Source: Nocardioides rotundus (GTDB taxonomy: Bacteria > Actinomycetota > Actinomycetes > Propionibacteriales > Nocardioidaceae). Taken from it: a stretch of DNA of 64,000 bases. A program made the translations under genes and the position numbers. The notes beneath the pieces are model-generated. The model saw only the letters and a program-made list of their open reading frames with translations. It searched no databases and was not told the origin of the DNA. The DNA lies in assembly GCF_019931675.1 (NCBI RefSeq), contig NZ_CP082922.1, positions 1,627,001 through 1,691,000 on the forward strand, given 5' to 3'. Of this stretch, positions 45,941 to 54,439 are shown in pieces; the first letter of the stretch is position 1; each line of letters opens with the position of its first letter.

Positions 45941-47290
45941 CTAGAGCTGGGACTGTGACCAGGTCTGGAAGTTCTCCAGCTCCGGGCCGGCCTGGTCGCG
46001 CCACTGGCCCAGCCGCTGCTCGACCGCCTCGGCGGCCTGCTGGGGGCTCTGCTCGCCGGCGAAGAGCGCCTGCACGGCCAGGAAGAGGTTCTCCCGGTCC
46101 ATGATCGCCGGCCAGTAGTTCTGGTAGCCGATGGTGGACTTGGTCTCCATCAGATCCCACAGTGTCTGGTCTTGGGCGTTGGCCAGCACCGAGGGGTCGA
46201 ACCGATCATCGGCGGGGAAGAACCCGGTGGCCTCGTACATGCCGTTGAGCGCCTCGGTGGTGTGCAGCTCGGCGAGGTACTTCGCGGCCAGCTTGGGGTC
46301 GTCGGCGAAGCTGGTGATGAACAGCGGATGCGGGTTGAAGTGCACACTGCCGGCCAGCTCGCCGTCCCCGACCGCCGGAGGCGCCATCACGCCCACGTCG
46401 TCGCCGAGTTCGGCGGTGAACTGCAGCAGGCTGGAGGTGATCGCCATCGCCGTGCGGCCGGCCAGGAACGCGTTCATCGCATCCTGGTACTCCAGCGAGG
46501 TCACGTCAGGGTTGAACACCTCGGCGTCGATGAGCTCTTGGACGCCGGTGAGCCAGTCCGAGTACTGCGGCGCGGTGTAGGACTCCTCGCCCAACACCAC
46601 GGGGAGGACCTCACGGACATCGTCGAGGCCCTGGGTGGCGAACATGCCGGCGAAGTTCCCGATCCCGGTCAGGTTCTTCACCCCGTAGGTCCACGGGGTG
46701 ATGTCGGCGGACCGGAGCTTGTCGGCGGCTTCGATCAGCTCGGCCTGCGTGGTCGGCGGGCTCTGCGGGTCCAGCCCGGCGCGCTCGAAGAGCGCCTTGT
46801 TGTAGATGATGCAGACCGGTGCGTTGTACCACGGCATCGCGAACGTCTTGCCGTCGAATTCATACAGGCTCAACGCCTCGGGCGGCATGATGTTCGACAT
46901 CTCCTGCTGCGAGACCAGCCCGTTCAGCGGCCGTACGCAGTTCTCCCAGACGAACTGCATCGTGTAGGGGCCGGAGTACTGATGGGCCAGGCTCGGGCCG
47001 GTGCGGGACTGGCACGCCGTACGGAAGTTCGTCGCCAGCTGCTCGGCGGGCTGGATGACCGACTCGACCGTGACGTCGTTGGCGGACTCGAAGTCGGCGA
47101 TGACCCCGTTCATCCACTTGATCATCTGGTCCGAGGACTCCACCGAGGGGTTCCACCAGAACGTGATCGCGTCCTTGCCGCCGGTTCCGCCTCCGCCACC
47201 ACCACCGCACGAGGACAGCGAGGGGACCGCGACCAGGGCGCCGCCCAGGCCCAGCCCCTTCAAGACGTTGCGACGAGTGAAGCTGCCCAT
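45941..47290 (-). CDS. ABC transporter sugar-binding lipoprotein
   Basis: A 449-residue extracellular solute-binding protein (family 1). The signal has both a twin-arginine start (FTRRNVLKGLGLGG) and a lipobox ending LSSC (Cys28), followed by a Gly run, so it is a Tat-exported lipoprotein. The mature part starts ITFWWNPSVESSDQMIKWMN. The hinge-region pattern GRTAMAITSSLLQFTAELGDDVGVMAPP is typical. It is the first gene of the importer operon and has its own clear promoter at 47321-47349. The sugar bound is not predictable. Confidence 0.92.
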   Translation of the reverse strand: MGSFTRRNVLKGLGLGGALVAVPSLSSCGGGGGGGTGGKDAITFWWNPSVESSDQMIKWMNGVIADFESANDVTVESVIQPAEQLATNFRTACQSRTGPSLAHQYSGPYTMQFVWENCVRPLNGLVSQQEMSNIMPPEALSLYEFDGKTFAMPWYNAPVCIIYNKALFERAGLDPQSPPTTQAELIEAADKLRSADITPWTYGVKNLTGIGNFAGMFATQGLDDVREVLPVVLGEESYTAPQYSDWLTGVQELIDAEVFNPDVTSLEYQDAMNAFLAGRTAMAITSSLLQFTAELGDDVGVMAPPAVGDGELAGSVHFNPHPLFITSFADDPKLAAKYLAELHTTEALNGMYEATGFFPADDRFDPSVLANAQDQTLWDLMETKSTIGYQNYWPAIMDRENLFLAVQALFAGEQSPQQAAEAVEQRLGQWRDQAGPELENFQTWSQSQL

Positions 47291-47314
47291 CGAGACCTCC
47301 CACGGAGTAAACGT

Positions 47315-47349
47315 AGGAACGTTCTATCGTTGGTCCCGGAGGTTGTCAA
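47315..47349 (-). promoter_or_regulatory. Sigma70-type promoter with candidate operator (copy 2) before the ABC operon
   Basis: Reading the minus strand, TTGACA (47349-47344) is followed after exactly 17 bases by TAGAAC (47326-47321), about 30 bases before the ATG at 47290. Overlapping the -10 box is GATAGAACGTTCCT (47328-47315), which contains the palindrome GAACGTTC and matches the sequence before the MFS gene at 34289. A repressor bound here would block RNA polymerase. Confidence 0.65.
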
Positions 47350-47398
47350 TGGTCACACCACCGATGGTCGAAAGGCTTGCCTTGTGGGGGAGGGTCGG

Positions 47399-47872
47399 CT
47401 AGTCGACGTTCCATTCGGGGTCGGTCGGATCGGCGAAGGAGACGTGCTGGTGACGCTCGGCGATCAGCCATCCGTCGTCGGTGCGGACGTAGCGGTCCTG
47501 GTAGTGGCCCAGCAGCACCGGGGTGGTGTCGGTGGCCGGCGCGGTCGCGTCGGGGGCGACCCGGCGGTACAGGCACAAGGTGACCCAGCCGGTCGCCTCA
47601 TCGGGACCCACCGGGTCGATCAGGATCCCGGTGAGCTGGTGGATGGTCCGCAGCCTCTCCAGCGCCTGCCGTTGGGCAAGCCGCTGGCGGATCTGCTCGC
47701 GGCCGGTCAGGGTCATAGCCGGTGTCGCGAAGATCCCCTCGGGGGTGAACAGCTCGGCGATCGCCGAGGCGTGGCCGCGGTCGGCGTAGAGGGCGTAGCG
47801 GGCCGAGAGGCGTGAGCAGGCGCGCTCGGTGGCCAGCTCGTGGACGCTCAAGGGTGCTTCGGGACCGGTCAT
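47399..47872 (-). CDS. SnoaL-like (NTF2-fold) protein
   Basis: A 157-residue NTF2-fold protein, with ACSRLSARYALYADRGHASAIAELFTPEG near the start and a late YVRTDDGWLIAERHQHVSF. Members act as small isomerases, dehydratases or ligand-binding subunits. No catalytic residue can be assigned with confidence. ATG overlaps the SMP-30 lactonase stop by four bases (ATGA), so it was cotranscribed with the lactonase and the upstream dehydratase. The IS3 insertion now lies between it and their promoter. Confidence 0.8.
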   Translation of the reverse strand: MTGPEAPLSVHELATERACSRLSARYALYADRGHASAIAELFTPEGIFATPAMTLTGREQIRQRLAQRQALERLRTIHQLTGILIDPVGPDEATGWVTLCLYRRVAPDATAPATDTTPVLLGHYQDRYVRTDDGWLIAERHQHVSFADPTDPEWNVD

Positions 47873-48743
47873 CGGATCTCCTCGGTGTAGTACAGGCCCC
47901 CGTCGGGTCGCTCCTGATCCGAGCCGGGGGCCGGGGTGGCTCCCCGGGTGGTGCTGGCGCAGGTCAGCACCACCCCGGCGGCGGGGGTGCTCAGGGCCGC
48001 CAGAGCGGTGGGTCGCGACGCGGGCGCGGCGTAGATCTCCAGCAGCCGGCCGGAGGGGTCGTAGCGGTGCACCGCCGCCTCGTCCCATACGGCGACTAGG
48101 AGGGTCTCATCGGGGCGCACCAGGAGGCCGTCGAGCTTGCCCGGCCCCTCGTGCTGGACCCGGACCGTGCCGGCCCCGGCCCGGCCGGTGGCGGTGTCGT
48201 AGGGGAAGGCAAGCAGGTGCCCGCGGGCGGTGTCGATCAGGTACAGCGTCTCGCCGTCGCCGGAGAGCCCGATGCCGTTGGCGGTGACCACTTCTGTGAC
48301 CGGGTGGTGGAGCGGACCGTGTGGGGGCTGCAGGGAGACGACTCCGCCGGCCGGGCTGGTCCGGTCCTCGGTGAACAGGCCGGCCAGGAGCCTGCCTGCG
48401 GGGTCACGGGTGGTGTCGTTGGTGCGTATCGCGGGGAAGTCCTCCACGATCAGCCGCCCCGGGTCGGTGAGGGTGTCCTGGCTGGCTGGCAGCCGGTGCA
48501 GCCGTCCGTCGCGGACCACGTCCCAGGCGCGCGGCTGGTCGGGCACCGGCTCGGCCGAGGTCGGCATTCCGCCCAGGTGCCGCACCCGGGGCGATGACCA
48601 GGTGCGGGTGCGGGGGCAGTAGGTGGCCTCGGCGAGAGTGCCGGCCACGATGTCGACCCATCCCAGGGTCCTCGTCTGGGGCGCCCAGCGTGGGGACTCG
48701 GGCAGCAGCTGGTCGCCCAGATCCAGGCGCCGCCATGAGGGCG
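47869..48743 (-). pseudogene. SMP-30/gluconolactonase family lactonase, 5' end cut off by an IS3 element
   Basis: The frame encodes the SMP-30 beta-propeller: LLPESPRWAPQTRTLGWVDI (48701-48649), GRLLAGLFTED, VTANGIGLSGDGETLYLIDT and GKLDGLLV. The IS3 element joins it at 48744-48747. Removing the IS and one TAC copy gives a start at GTG 51448-51446, in frame, with a total of 299 codons, the normal family length. That GTG overlapped the stop of the dehydratase gene as GTGA. Now the frame runs back into the IS and hits TAA at 48780-48778. The first usable start is GTG 48648, which would lose the metal-binding Glu of LPESPRW. It is probably inactive. Confidence 0.85.
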
Positions 48744-48746
48744 TAC
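48744..48746. repeat. Target-site duplication of the IS3 element, left copy
   Basis: TAC directly before the left terminal repeat (48747). The second copy is TAC at 51424-51426, directly after the right terminal repeat. A 3-bp duplication is normal for IS3-family insertion, and the intact pair indicates simple insertion without later rearrangement. Confidence 0.75.
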
Positions 48747-48777
48747 TGTGGTTCCCCCCGAATCGTGGAGGGCTTCC

Positions 48778-48981
48778 TTATGCGGCTTCCCGGTCGGGGG
48801 CCGCGGTGTTCTCGTAGCTGACCGGGCTCATCATGCCTGCCGAGCTGTGCCGGCGTTCGTGGTTGTAGAACCCGTAGCACCAGTCCAGCACGACAGCCTG
48901 GGCCTGGCGGGTGTGCTCGAACTCGTGGCGTGAGAGAACCTCCCACTCCAGGCTGCTGAAGAACGCCTCAGCGGCGGCGTT
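48778..48981 (-). pseudogene. 3' part of IS3 orfB transposase, cut off by IS110
   Basis: This 68-codon piece continues the DDE transposase. It starts NAAAEAFFSSLEWEVL, which contains the catalytic Glu (AEAFF), and ends ERRHSSAGMMSPVSYENT...AA followed by TAA. It joins exactly to the other part, which breaks off after SMGRVGSCFD (50345). IS3 transposases normally read SCFDNAxAE across this point. Without the first two catalytic Asp residues on the same chain it cannot work. Confidence 0.85.
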
Positions 48982-49003
48982 GACGCCCCTATAGGTCAAG
49001 ACT

Positions 49004-50113
49004 TCATTGTGGCGCCTCGCCCCGGCGGGCGCGGTGGTCGGTCATCACGGCTTGGTACACCTCGCGGGCGAGGTAACGCTTGAGGCACCGGATGATGTCG
49101 CGTTTAGACAGCCCCTCGGCAGTGCGTCGGGCGACGTAATCGATGGTCGGCTGATGGAACCTCATCCGGACGATCACAGCTCGGTAGAGGGCGGCGTTCG
49201 CTTCGCGGTGACCGGCTCGTGAGAGCCGGTGCCGGTTCGTCATGCCTGATGAGGCAGGGACCGGACTGGTGCCGCAAAGCTTGGCAAACGCGGCTTCGGA
49301 GTGAACGCGTTCTGGGTTGTCGCCGAAGACGATGAGGACCTCGGCGGCGGTGTCGGCGCCGATGCCCAGTCCTTCACGCAGGGTGGGTGCGTGGGCGCGG
49401 GTGAGGTCGTCGAGGATCGTGTCGTGCTCGCGGATTTCGGCGTCCAGCGTTTGGTAGCGCTTCGCGAGCGTCCGTAGCGCGTGCTTCGCACTCGCGGTCG
49501 GTGAGGTCACCGCTCCCGGACGCAACGAGGCGCACCGGTTGATGAGGACCTTGTCGGATGTCCCGGCGAGGTGCTCGCGCAGGTCCGCGGGCGCGGTGAC
49601 GATCAGCGCCTTGAGCGTGATCATCGCGCTGGTCCTGGCCTTCCGCGCGGTGTCCCGGGCGATCTTGATCTGTCGGATCATCTCGGCGGTGCCGTCGGCG
49701 GACTTCGGGATCGCCGTCGCTTGGCCGCCGAGTACTGCACGCGCGGCGGCCTCGGCGTCGAGGGTGTCGCTCTTGCCGTTGCTGCGACGGCCGCGCCGGT
49801 CACCGCGGTTGACCTCGATGACGCGGTGGCCGGTGCGGCGCAGGAAACTGGCCAGGCCGACTCCGTAGCTGCCGGTGCCCTCGACGCCGTAAGCGATCAC
49901 GCGACCGTTGCCGGCCAACGAGGCGGCCCAAGCCTCGAGTTGCGCGTATCCCTCGCGGTTCGCCGCGACATGCTGCGCAGCGAGCCGTGCGCCGAGGTGG
50001 TCCAAGGCGACCGCGACGTGGGCGTACTTGTGGGTGTCGACACCGATGATGATCTGCCGACTCGTGACGTCGGCGGCTACCTGCTCGGCGGGTTCGACGG
50101 TCATGCTGGTCAT
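49004..50113 (-). CDS. IS110-family DEDD transposase (recombinase)
   Basis: A complete 369-residue IS110 recombinase. The N-terminal RuvC-like DEDD domain shows IIGVDTHKYAHVAVAL (first Asp), YGVEGTGSYG (Glu) and the NGKSDTLDAEAAARA segment (Asp pair). The C-terminal Tnp domain shows the serine motif GTSPVPASSGMTNRHRLSRAGHREANAALY. Length and motifs are intact, so it may still be active. IS110 enzymes move DNA guided by a structured bridge RNA from the element's noncoding end. ATG at 50113; an in-frame ATG lies three codons further in. Confidence 0.92.
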   Translation of the reverse strand: MTSMTVEPAEQVAADVTSRQIIIGVDTHKYAHVAVALDHLGARLAAQHVAANREGYAQLEAWAASLAGNGRVIAYGVEGTGSYGVGLASFLRRTGHRVIEVNRGDRRGRRSNGKSDTLDAEAAARAVLGGQATAIPKSADGTAEMIRQIKIARDTARKARTSAMITLKALIVTAPADLREHLAGTSDKVLINRCASLRPGAVTSPTASAKHALRTLAKRYQTLDAEIREHDTILDDLTRAHAPTLREGLGIGADTAAEVLIVFGDNPERVHSEAAFAKLCGTSPVPASSGMTNRHRLSRAGHREANAALYRAVIVRMRFHQPTIDYVARRTAEGLSKRDIIRCLKRYLAREVYQAVMTDHRARRGEAPQ

Positions 50114-50344
50114 GGCTGCCCTCCTGATCTGCTGGGTGGTCGGAGCCAGCTGGTCGGGCGGGTAGGACAGGACTGTGATGGGTCAGGTTTGGCGATCAGG
50201 CCCCTATTCGGTCACCCCCTCCCGGCCAGCCGGCGTGTGCGTTGATCGCCACCTGGCCGGCGCCGACAGATCAACGCCAAGGCACCGCGGCCAGTCGTAA
50301 GCAAGGGTCAGACCCCGGCCAGGCAGCCCCTGATTCTTCTCACA
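50114..50344 (-). ncRNA. Candidate bridge RNA of the IS110 element
   Basis: The 231 bases before the transposase gene contain no ORF. They hold strong structure: GATCAACGC (50269-50277) and GCGTTGATC (50239-50247) form a perfect 9-bp stem with a 21-base loop. GGCCAG/CTGGCC repeats lie on both sides (50224, 50252, 50289, 50318). In IS110 elements such as IS621 this region makes a bridge RNA with one loop for the donor and one for the target. The target here would be the IS3 orfB site around CGTTGTCGAAGC. The loops were not assigned. Confidence 0.55.
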
Positions 50345-51091
50345 GTCGAAGCACGACCCGACCCGGCCCATCGACTGCCGGATGCCCATGTCGCGGCACA
50401 GCTTGGTGAACGAGGTCGCGGTGTAGGTCGAGCCCCGGTCGGTGTGGAAGATGACCCGCTTGGTCTCCTCGGTGCGCCAACCCGGCTGGTTGACCGCATC
50501 GACGCCACCGCGAGCCGCCACGGCCATCTTGATCGCCGCGCACGCCAGCTCGGCGTCGGGGTGCAGGCTGGTCGCGGCGCCGAGCAGACGACGCGAGTAC
50601 AGGTCGATCACGGTGGCCAGGTACAGCTTCCCGCTGGCCGTGGGGATCTCAGTCATGTCGCCAACCCAGCGGGCGTTAGGCCGCTGCGCGGTGAAGTCAC
50701 GGCGCAGCAGGTCGGCGAACTTCGGTGCGGTCTTGTCCTGGCGTGTCAGACCGTTCCTCCGCTTGATCCGCCGGGCGACCAGCCCCTGGCGGCGCATCGA
50801 GTCCGCGACGGTCTTCTCGCTGACCTCCCACCCATCATCGAGCAGGTCAGCGTGCAACCGCGGGGAGCCGTGCAGGCCCCGCTTCTTGGTGAACATCACC
50901 TTCACGGCCCGGTCGATGGTGTAGCGGCGACGGTCCATAGCGGTGAACAGGCCGCTCGAGGCGCCCGGGCCGAGCGACCGGTCGCGCCACTTGTAGAACC
51001 ACGCCAGGGACACCCCCAGCAGCAGGCAGGTCATCGTGTGCGGCACCCGGTAGATCGTCCTCTGGTCGGCGATGAAGCGTGCCACGCTCAC
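50345..51091 (-). pseudogene. 5' part of IS3 orfB transposase, cut off by IS110
   Basis: About 249 codons of an IS3-type DDE transposase. They include an HTH_21-like part (RGLHGSPRLHADLLDDGWEVSEKTVADSMRRQ), the first Asp in WVGDMTEIP and the second Asp in FHTDRGSTYTATSF. The frame leaves IS3 sequence after SMGRVGSCFD and runs on into IS110 DNA for about 47 unrelated codons before a stop. The catalytic Glu is in the other piece (48778-48981). GTG 51091 overlaps the orfA stop as GTGA; a -1 frameshift fusion to orfA is the normal alternative. Confidence 0.85.
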
Positions 51092-51390
51092 TTCGTCGCC
51101 TCCTTCACCCACAGGACCACGGATCGCTTGAGGACATCACGCTCCATCCGGAGCTCGGCGTTCTCAGCACGCAGCCGCTTGAGCTCCTCGTGGTCGTCCT
51201 TCGACATTCCGTCGCGGCCCTCGCGTGCTTCCCGGGCCTGCTTGACCCAGTTGCCCAACGTGCCCTCGACCACGCCGAGGTTGCGCGCGACCTGAGCGAT
51301 CGGCTTCCCGGTCTCTTCGACGATCCGGACAGCTCCCTCACGGAACTCCCGGTCGTACTTCTTCCGCTTCTGTGGCATCTCGATCCTCAT
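51088..51390 (-). CDS. IS3 orfA (DNA-binding transposase subunit)
   Basis: A complete 100-residue orfA with a helix-turn-helix (YDREFREGAVRIVEETGKPI, AQVARNLGVVEGTLGNWVKQ) followed by a leucine-zipper-like helix (EELKRLRAENAELRMERDVLKR). This is the standard IS3 orfA layout. Since orfB is broken, this subunit could only act by binding ends or inhibiting other copies. ATG start 33 bases inside the right terminal repeat. Confidence 0.9.
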   Translation of the reverse strand: MRIEMPQKRKKYDREFREGAVRIVEETGKPIAQVARNLGVVEGTLGNWVKQAREAREGRDGMSKDDHEELKRLRAENAELRMERDVLKRSVVLWVKEATK

Positions 51391-51423
51391 TGTCGATGCC
51401 TCTACGGTCCGGGGGGAACCTCA

Positions 51424-51426
51424 TAC
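51424..51426. repeat. Target-site duplication of the IS3 element, right copy
   Basis: TAC directly after the right terminal repeat (TCA at 51421-51423), equal to 48744-48746. The 25 bases 51424-51448 (minus strand) are the missing first codons of the SMP-30 lactonase gene, GTG to the broken ACG codon. Confidence 0.75.
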
Positions 51427-51444
51427 GCCGGGGAGCCGGCGGGT

Positions 51445-52623
51445 TCACGCGGTCAGGCCCACGACCTGGGTGGACCGCTCGGCGACCCGGTCGACGTCGA
51501 TGTCGATGCCCAGACCGGGCCCGGTGGGGACGACCAGCTCGCCGCCGGACACCTCCAACCCGATGCTGCTCAGCGGGGCGAACCGGTCCAGCATGCCCGG
51601 CTGGAACTCCTGGATGGCGAACCCGGGCAAGGTGGAGGCGACCTGCCAGGTGGCGGCCATCCCGACCACGGTGACCACCCCGGCATGCAGCGCGAGAGGG
51701 GTATGGAACGTCTCGGCCAGCACGGCGATCGCGGCGGTCTCGGTGACCCCGTTGCGCATCAGGTCCGGTTGGGCGACATCGAGCGCCTCGCCTTGGAACC
51801 AGGGCAGGAACTGATGCCGGGTCCGCAACGGCTCCCCGACCGCGATCGGCACCGCGGTCGCGTCCCGCAGCCGCCGATGGCCGGCCAGGTCTTCGGGCGC
51901 CAGCGGCGCCTCGAAGAACGCGACTTGTGCCTCCTCCAGCCGGTGGGCCAAGGCGACCGCCTGCGGCAGGGTGTAGCCCCACAGGGCATCCAGGGCCAGC
52001 CACGCCCCGGGACCCATCGCCTCACGCAGCCGAGCGATCTCCGCGGCGTCGAGGTCCACTCCCTGACCCAGCGCCGGCTTGACCCCGAACCCCTGCTCGA
52101 CCCACCCGGCCGCCTCGGCCTGCCGACCCTCGGGCGTGGGGGCGGCCAGCCCGGTCACGTAGGCCGGGAGCCGATCACGCAGCCGGCCGCCGAGCAGGTC
52201 GGCGATCGAGACTCCGGCGACCCGGCCGCGGATGTCCCACAGCGCGGTGTCCACGGCCGCGATCGCGTCTTGCTGGTAGCCGCCGATCTGGCCACGGACC
52301 CGGTTGGTCTCATACATGTCCCGATGTCGAGCCGTGGTGGCCAGCGGGTCTTGGCCCAGCACCGCGGGCCCTACGACGTCGGCGATCACGCTGAGCACGA
52401 TCTCGGTCCCCACCGGCGCCTGGGCCTCACCCCACCCGACGACACCCTCGTCGGTCTCCACCCGCACCAGCGCGGCTTGGGACCGGTTGGAGTACAGTTG
52501 ACGGTGCGGCGCGATCCCGTGGTAGTCGCTCCCGGGGAGGTTCTCCTTCCCGGCAGCGGCCTGGGAGACCACATGCGGGTCGCCGTCCTTGACGCTGAAC
52601 GCGGTCACCTTGCTGATCTTCAA
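51445..52623 (-). CDS. Enolase-superfamily sugar-acid dehydratase, copy B
   Basis: A 392-residue paralog of the enzyme at 35791 with residues aligned one for one. Metal ligands are Asp212 (LDALWGY), Glu238 (FEAPLAPEDL) and Glu264 (AVGEPLRT). The dyad is Asp287 (QPDLMRNG) and His313 (ALHAGV). The strand-2 pair reads KPA (Lys182, Ala184), so the second Lys of KxK is missing here too. TTG 52623 is chosen, with GGAAGGA upstream; the longer frame is rejected. The stop overlapped the original GTG of the SMP-30 gene. It lies downstream of the ABC ATPase gene. The substrate is probably an aldonate made by the lactonase. Confidence 0.85.
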   Translation of the reverse strand: MKISKVTAFSVKDGDPHVVSQAAAGKENLPGSDYHGIAPHRQLYSNRSQAALVRVETDEGVVGWGEAQAPVGTEIVLSVIADVVGPAVLGQDPLATTARHRDMYETNRVRGQIGGYQQDAIAAVDTALWDIRGRVAGVSIADLLGGRLRDRLPAYVTGLAAPTPEGRQAEAAGWVEQGFGVKPALGQGVDLDAAEIARLREAMGPGAWLALDALWGYTLPQAVALAHRLEEAQVAFFEAPLAPEDLAGHRRLRDATAVPIAVGEPLRTRHQFLPWFQGEALDVAQPDLMRNGVTETAAIAVLAETFHTPLALHAGVVTVVGMAATWQVASTLPGFAIQEFQPGMLDRFAPLSSIGLEVSGGELVVPTGPGLGIDIDVDRVAERSTQVVGLTA

Positions 52624-52696
52624 ACCTGTTGTCCTTCCACGCGCCCACGCCCACGACCACGACATCGGTCGCGGGGTGCGGGAGCGATGATCGGTG

Positions 52697-53788
<1,092 letters not shown>

Positions 53789-53918
53789 AGCCGTGTGCTC
53801 CCTTCACCGGCAGGTACGTGCCGGACGATCCGTGGTGAAGTGACCCGCGTCACCCTAGAGCACGGCGGCAAGTGCGGCCTCCGACCACAGCGTGCCGGGG
53901 CCGGGGGAGTGGCCCGGG

Positions 53919-54050
53919 TCAGGCGATGCCGTTCAAGGCGTCGGCCTGCGCCTCCCAGACATCGGCGGAGGCGAGCAGCTGGTCGCGGCGGGGGTCGAGC
54001 ACGTCGAGCGTGTCGGCCTCGCTGCGGTCGATCGCGGCCGAGCGGCGTCA
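53919..54050 (-). pseudogene. Short decayed coding remnant
   Basis: Between two TGA codons lies a 42-codon frame whose composition looks like real coding: SEADTLDVLDPRRDQLLASA and VWEAQADALNGIA at the end. It has no start and no family match that I can make. Upstream in the same strand, another frame continues with HPYVGRG-like sequence, as if a frameshift or stop had broken a longer gene. It reads like the C-terminus of a lost enzyme of the adjacent cluster. Confidence 0.3.
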
Positions 54051-54439
54051 TCCGTCGGCGCCCCGGCCGACGTAGGGGTGGCGCACCGACCGGTCCGGGC
54101 CGCTGCGCGGGCTCGAGCTGACCGGGTGGGCTGACGTGGATGAGGTCTGTTGGGATCAATGGCAGTTCTACCCGCGAACCACAGTTCACCATCTACTTCA
54201 GGAAGTAGGAGGGCCTTTCATCCTCGGCACGCGGCGCCGCACGGATCCCCTCCCGAGGACGGTAGGCAACCGCGCCATGCGGCGACTGATCAGTGCTGTT
54301 CGGGGCCAGTGCACCAAGCGGGACAGTACGTCGCGATGATCCCCGCCGACCGGGCCGCGATGGGCGCCGCGGAGGCGTGATGACTCGGCGGTTGATGGGA
54401 GGGGGCCCCGGAGTCCGGTCTCGCGCCAACAGGTGTGTG
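54051..54439. other. 389-base stretch without a credible gene
   Basis: Several short frames exist on both strands but none has a ribosome-binding site or a sensible protein. Near 54190-54215 there is an AT-richer patch (CACCATCTACTTCAGGAAGTAG), which could be a promoter or the edge of a lost gene. It separates the sugar cluster from an unrelated membrane-protein gene. Confidence 0.4.

Larger units (their letters stand above)
48982..50344 (-). mobile_element. IS110-family element nested in IS3 orfB
   Basis: The boundaries come from the interrupted IS3 gene. The orfB codons TTC-GAC end at 50345 and AAC-GCC-GCC resumes at 48981, so the inserted piece is about 1363 bases, with one base of ambiguity. 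There are no inverted repeats and no duplication longer than one base, as usual for IS110. Inside are one DEDD transposase gene with only about 22 bases after it and a 231-base noncoding stretch before it. That layout is the IS110 group (long 5' leader), not the IS1111 group. Confidence 0.8.
48747..51423 (-). mobile_element. IS3-family insertion sequence, interrupted by an IS110-family element
   Basis: The ends are imperfect inverted repeats: TGTGGTTCCCCCCGAATC (48747 on) and, on the other strand from 51423, TGAGGTTCCCCCCGGACC. Both begin with TG and share GGTTCCCCCC and a later CGT-GAGG/CGT-AGAGG part. They are bounded by TAC duplications. Total length is 2677 bases; without the inner IS110 (about 1363) it is about 1314, normal for IS3. 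It encodes orfA (51088-51390) and a split orfB. It sits between the enolase-superfamily gene B and its former downstream partner, the SMP-30 gene. Confidence 0.85.

Noticed and set aside
47869..48648. Reading the SMP-30 lactonase as an intact gene starting at GTG 48648
   Set aside because: The coding pattern continues upstream of this GTG in frame (LPESPRW to WVDI) and stops only at the IS junction, so the start is an artefact of the insertion.
48778..48999. A separate 73-residue gene starting MTYRGV
   Set aside because: The first codons are IS110 end sequence; the rest is the 3' end of IS3 orfB.
50204..50344. C-terminal end of the IS3 orfB frame beyond SCFD as genuine transposase
   Set aside because: From 50344 downward the frame reads IS110 DNA; the real continuation is at 48981.
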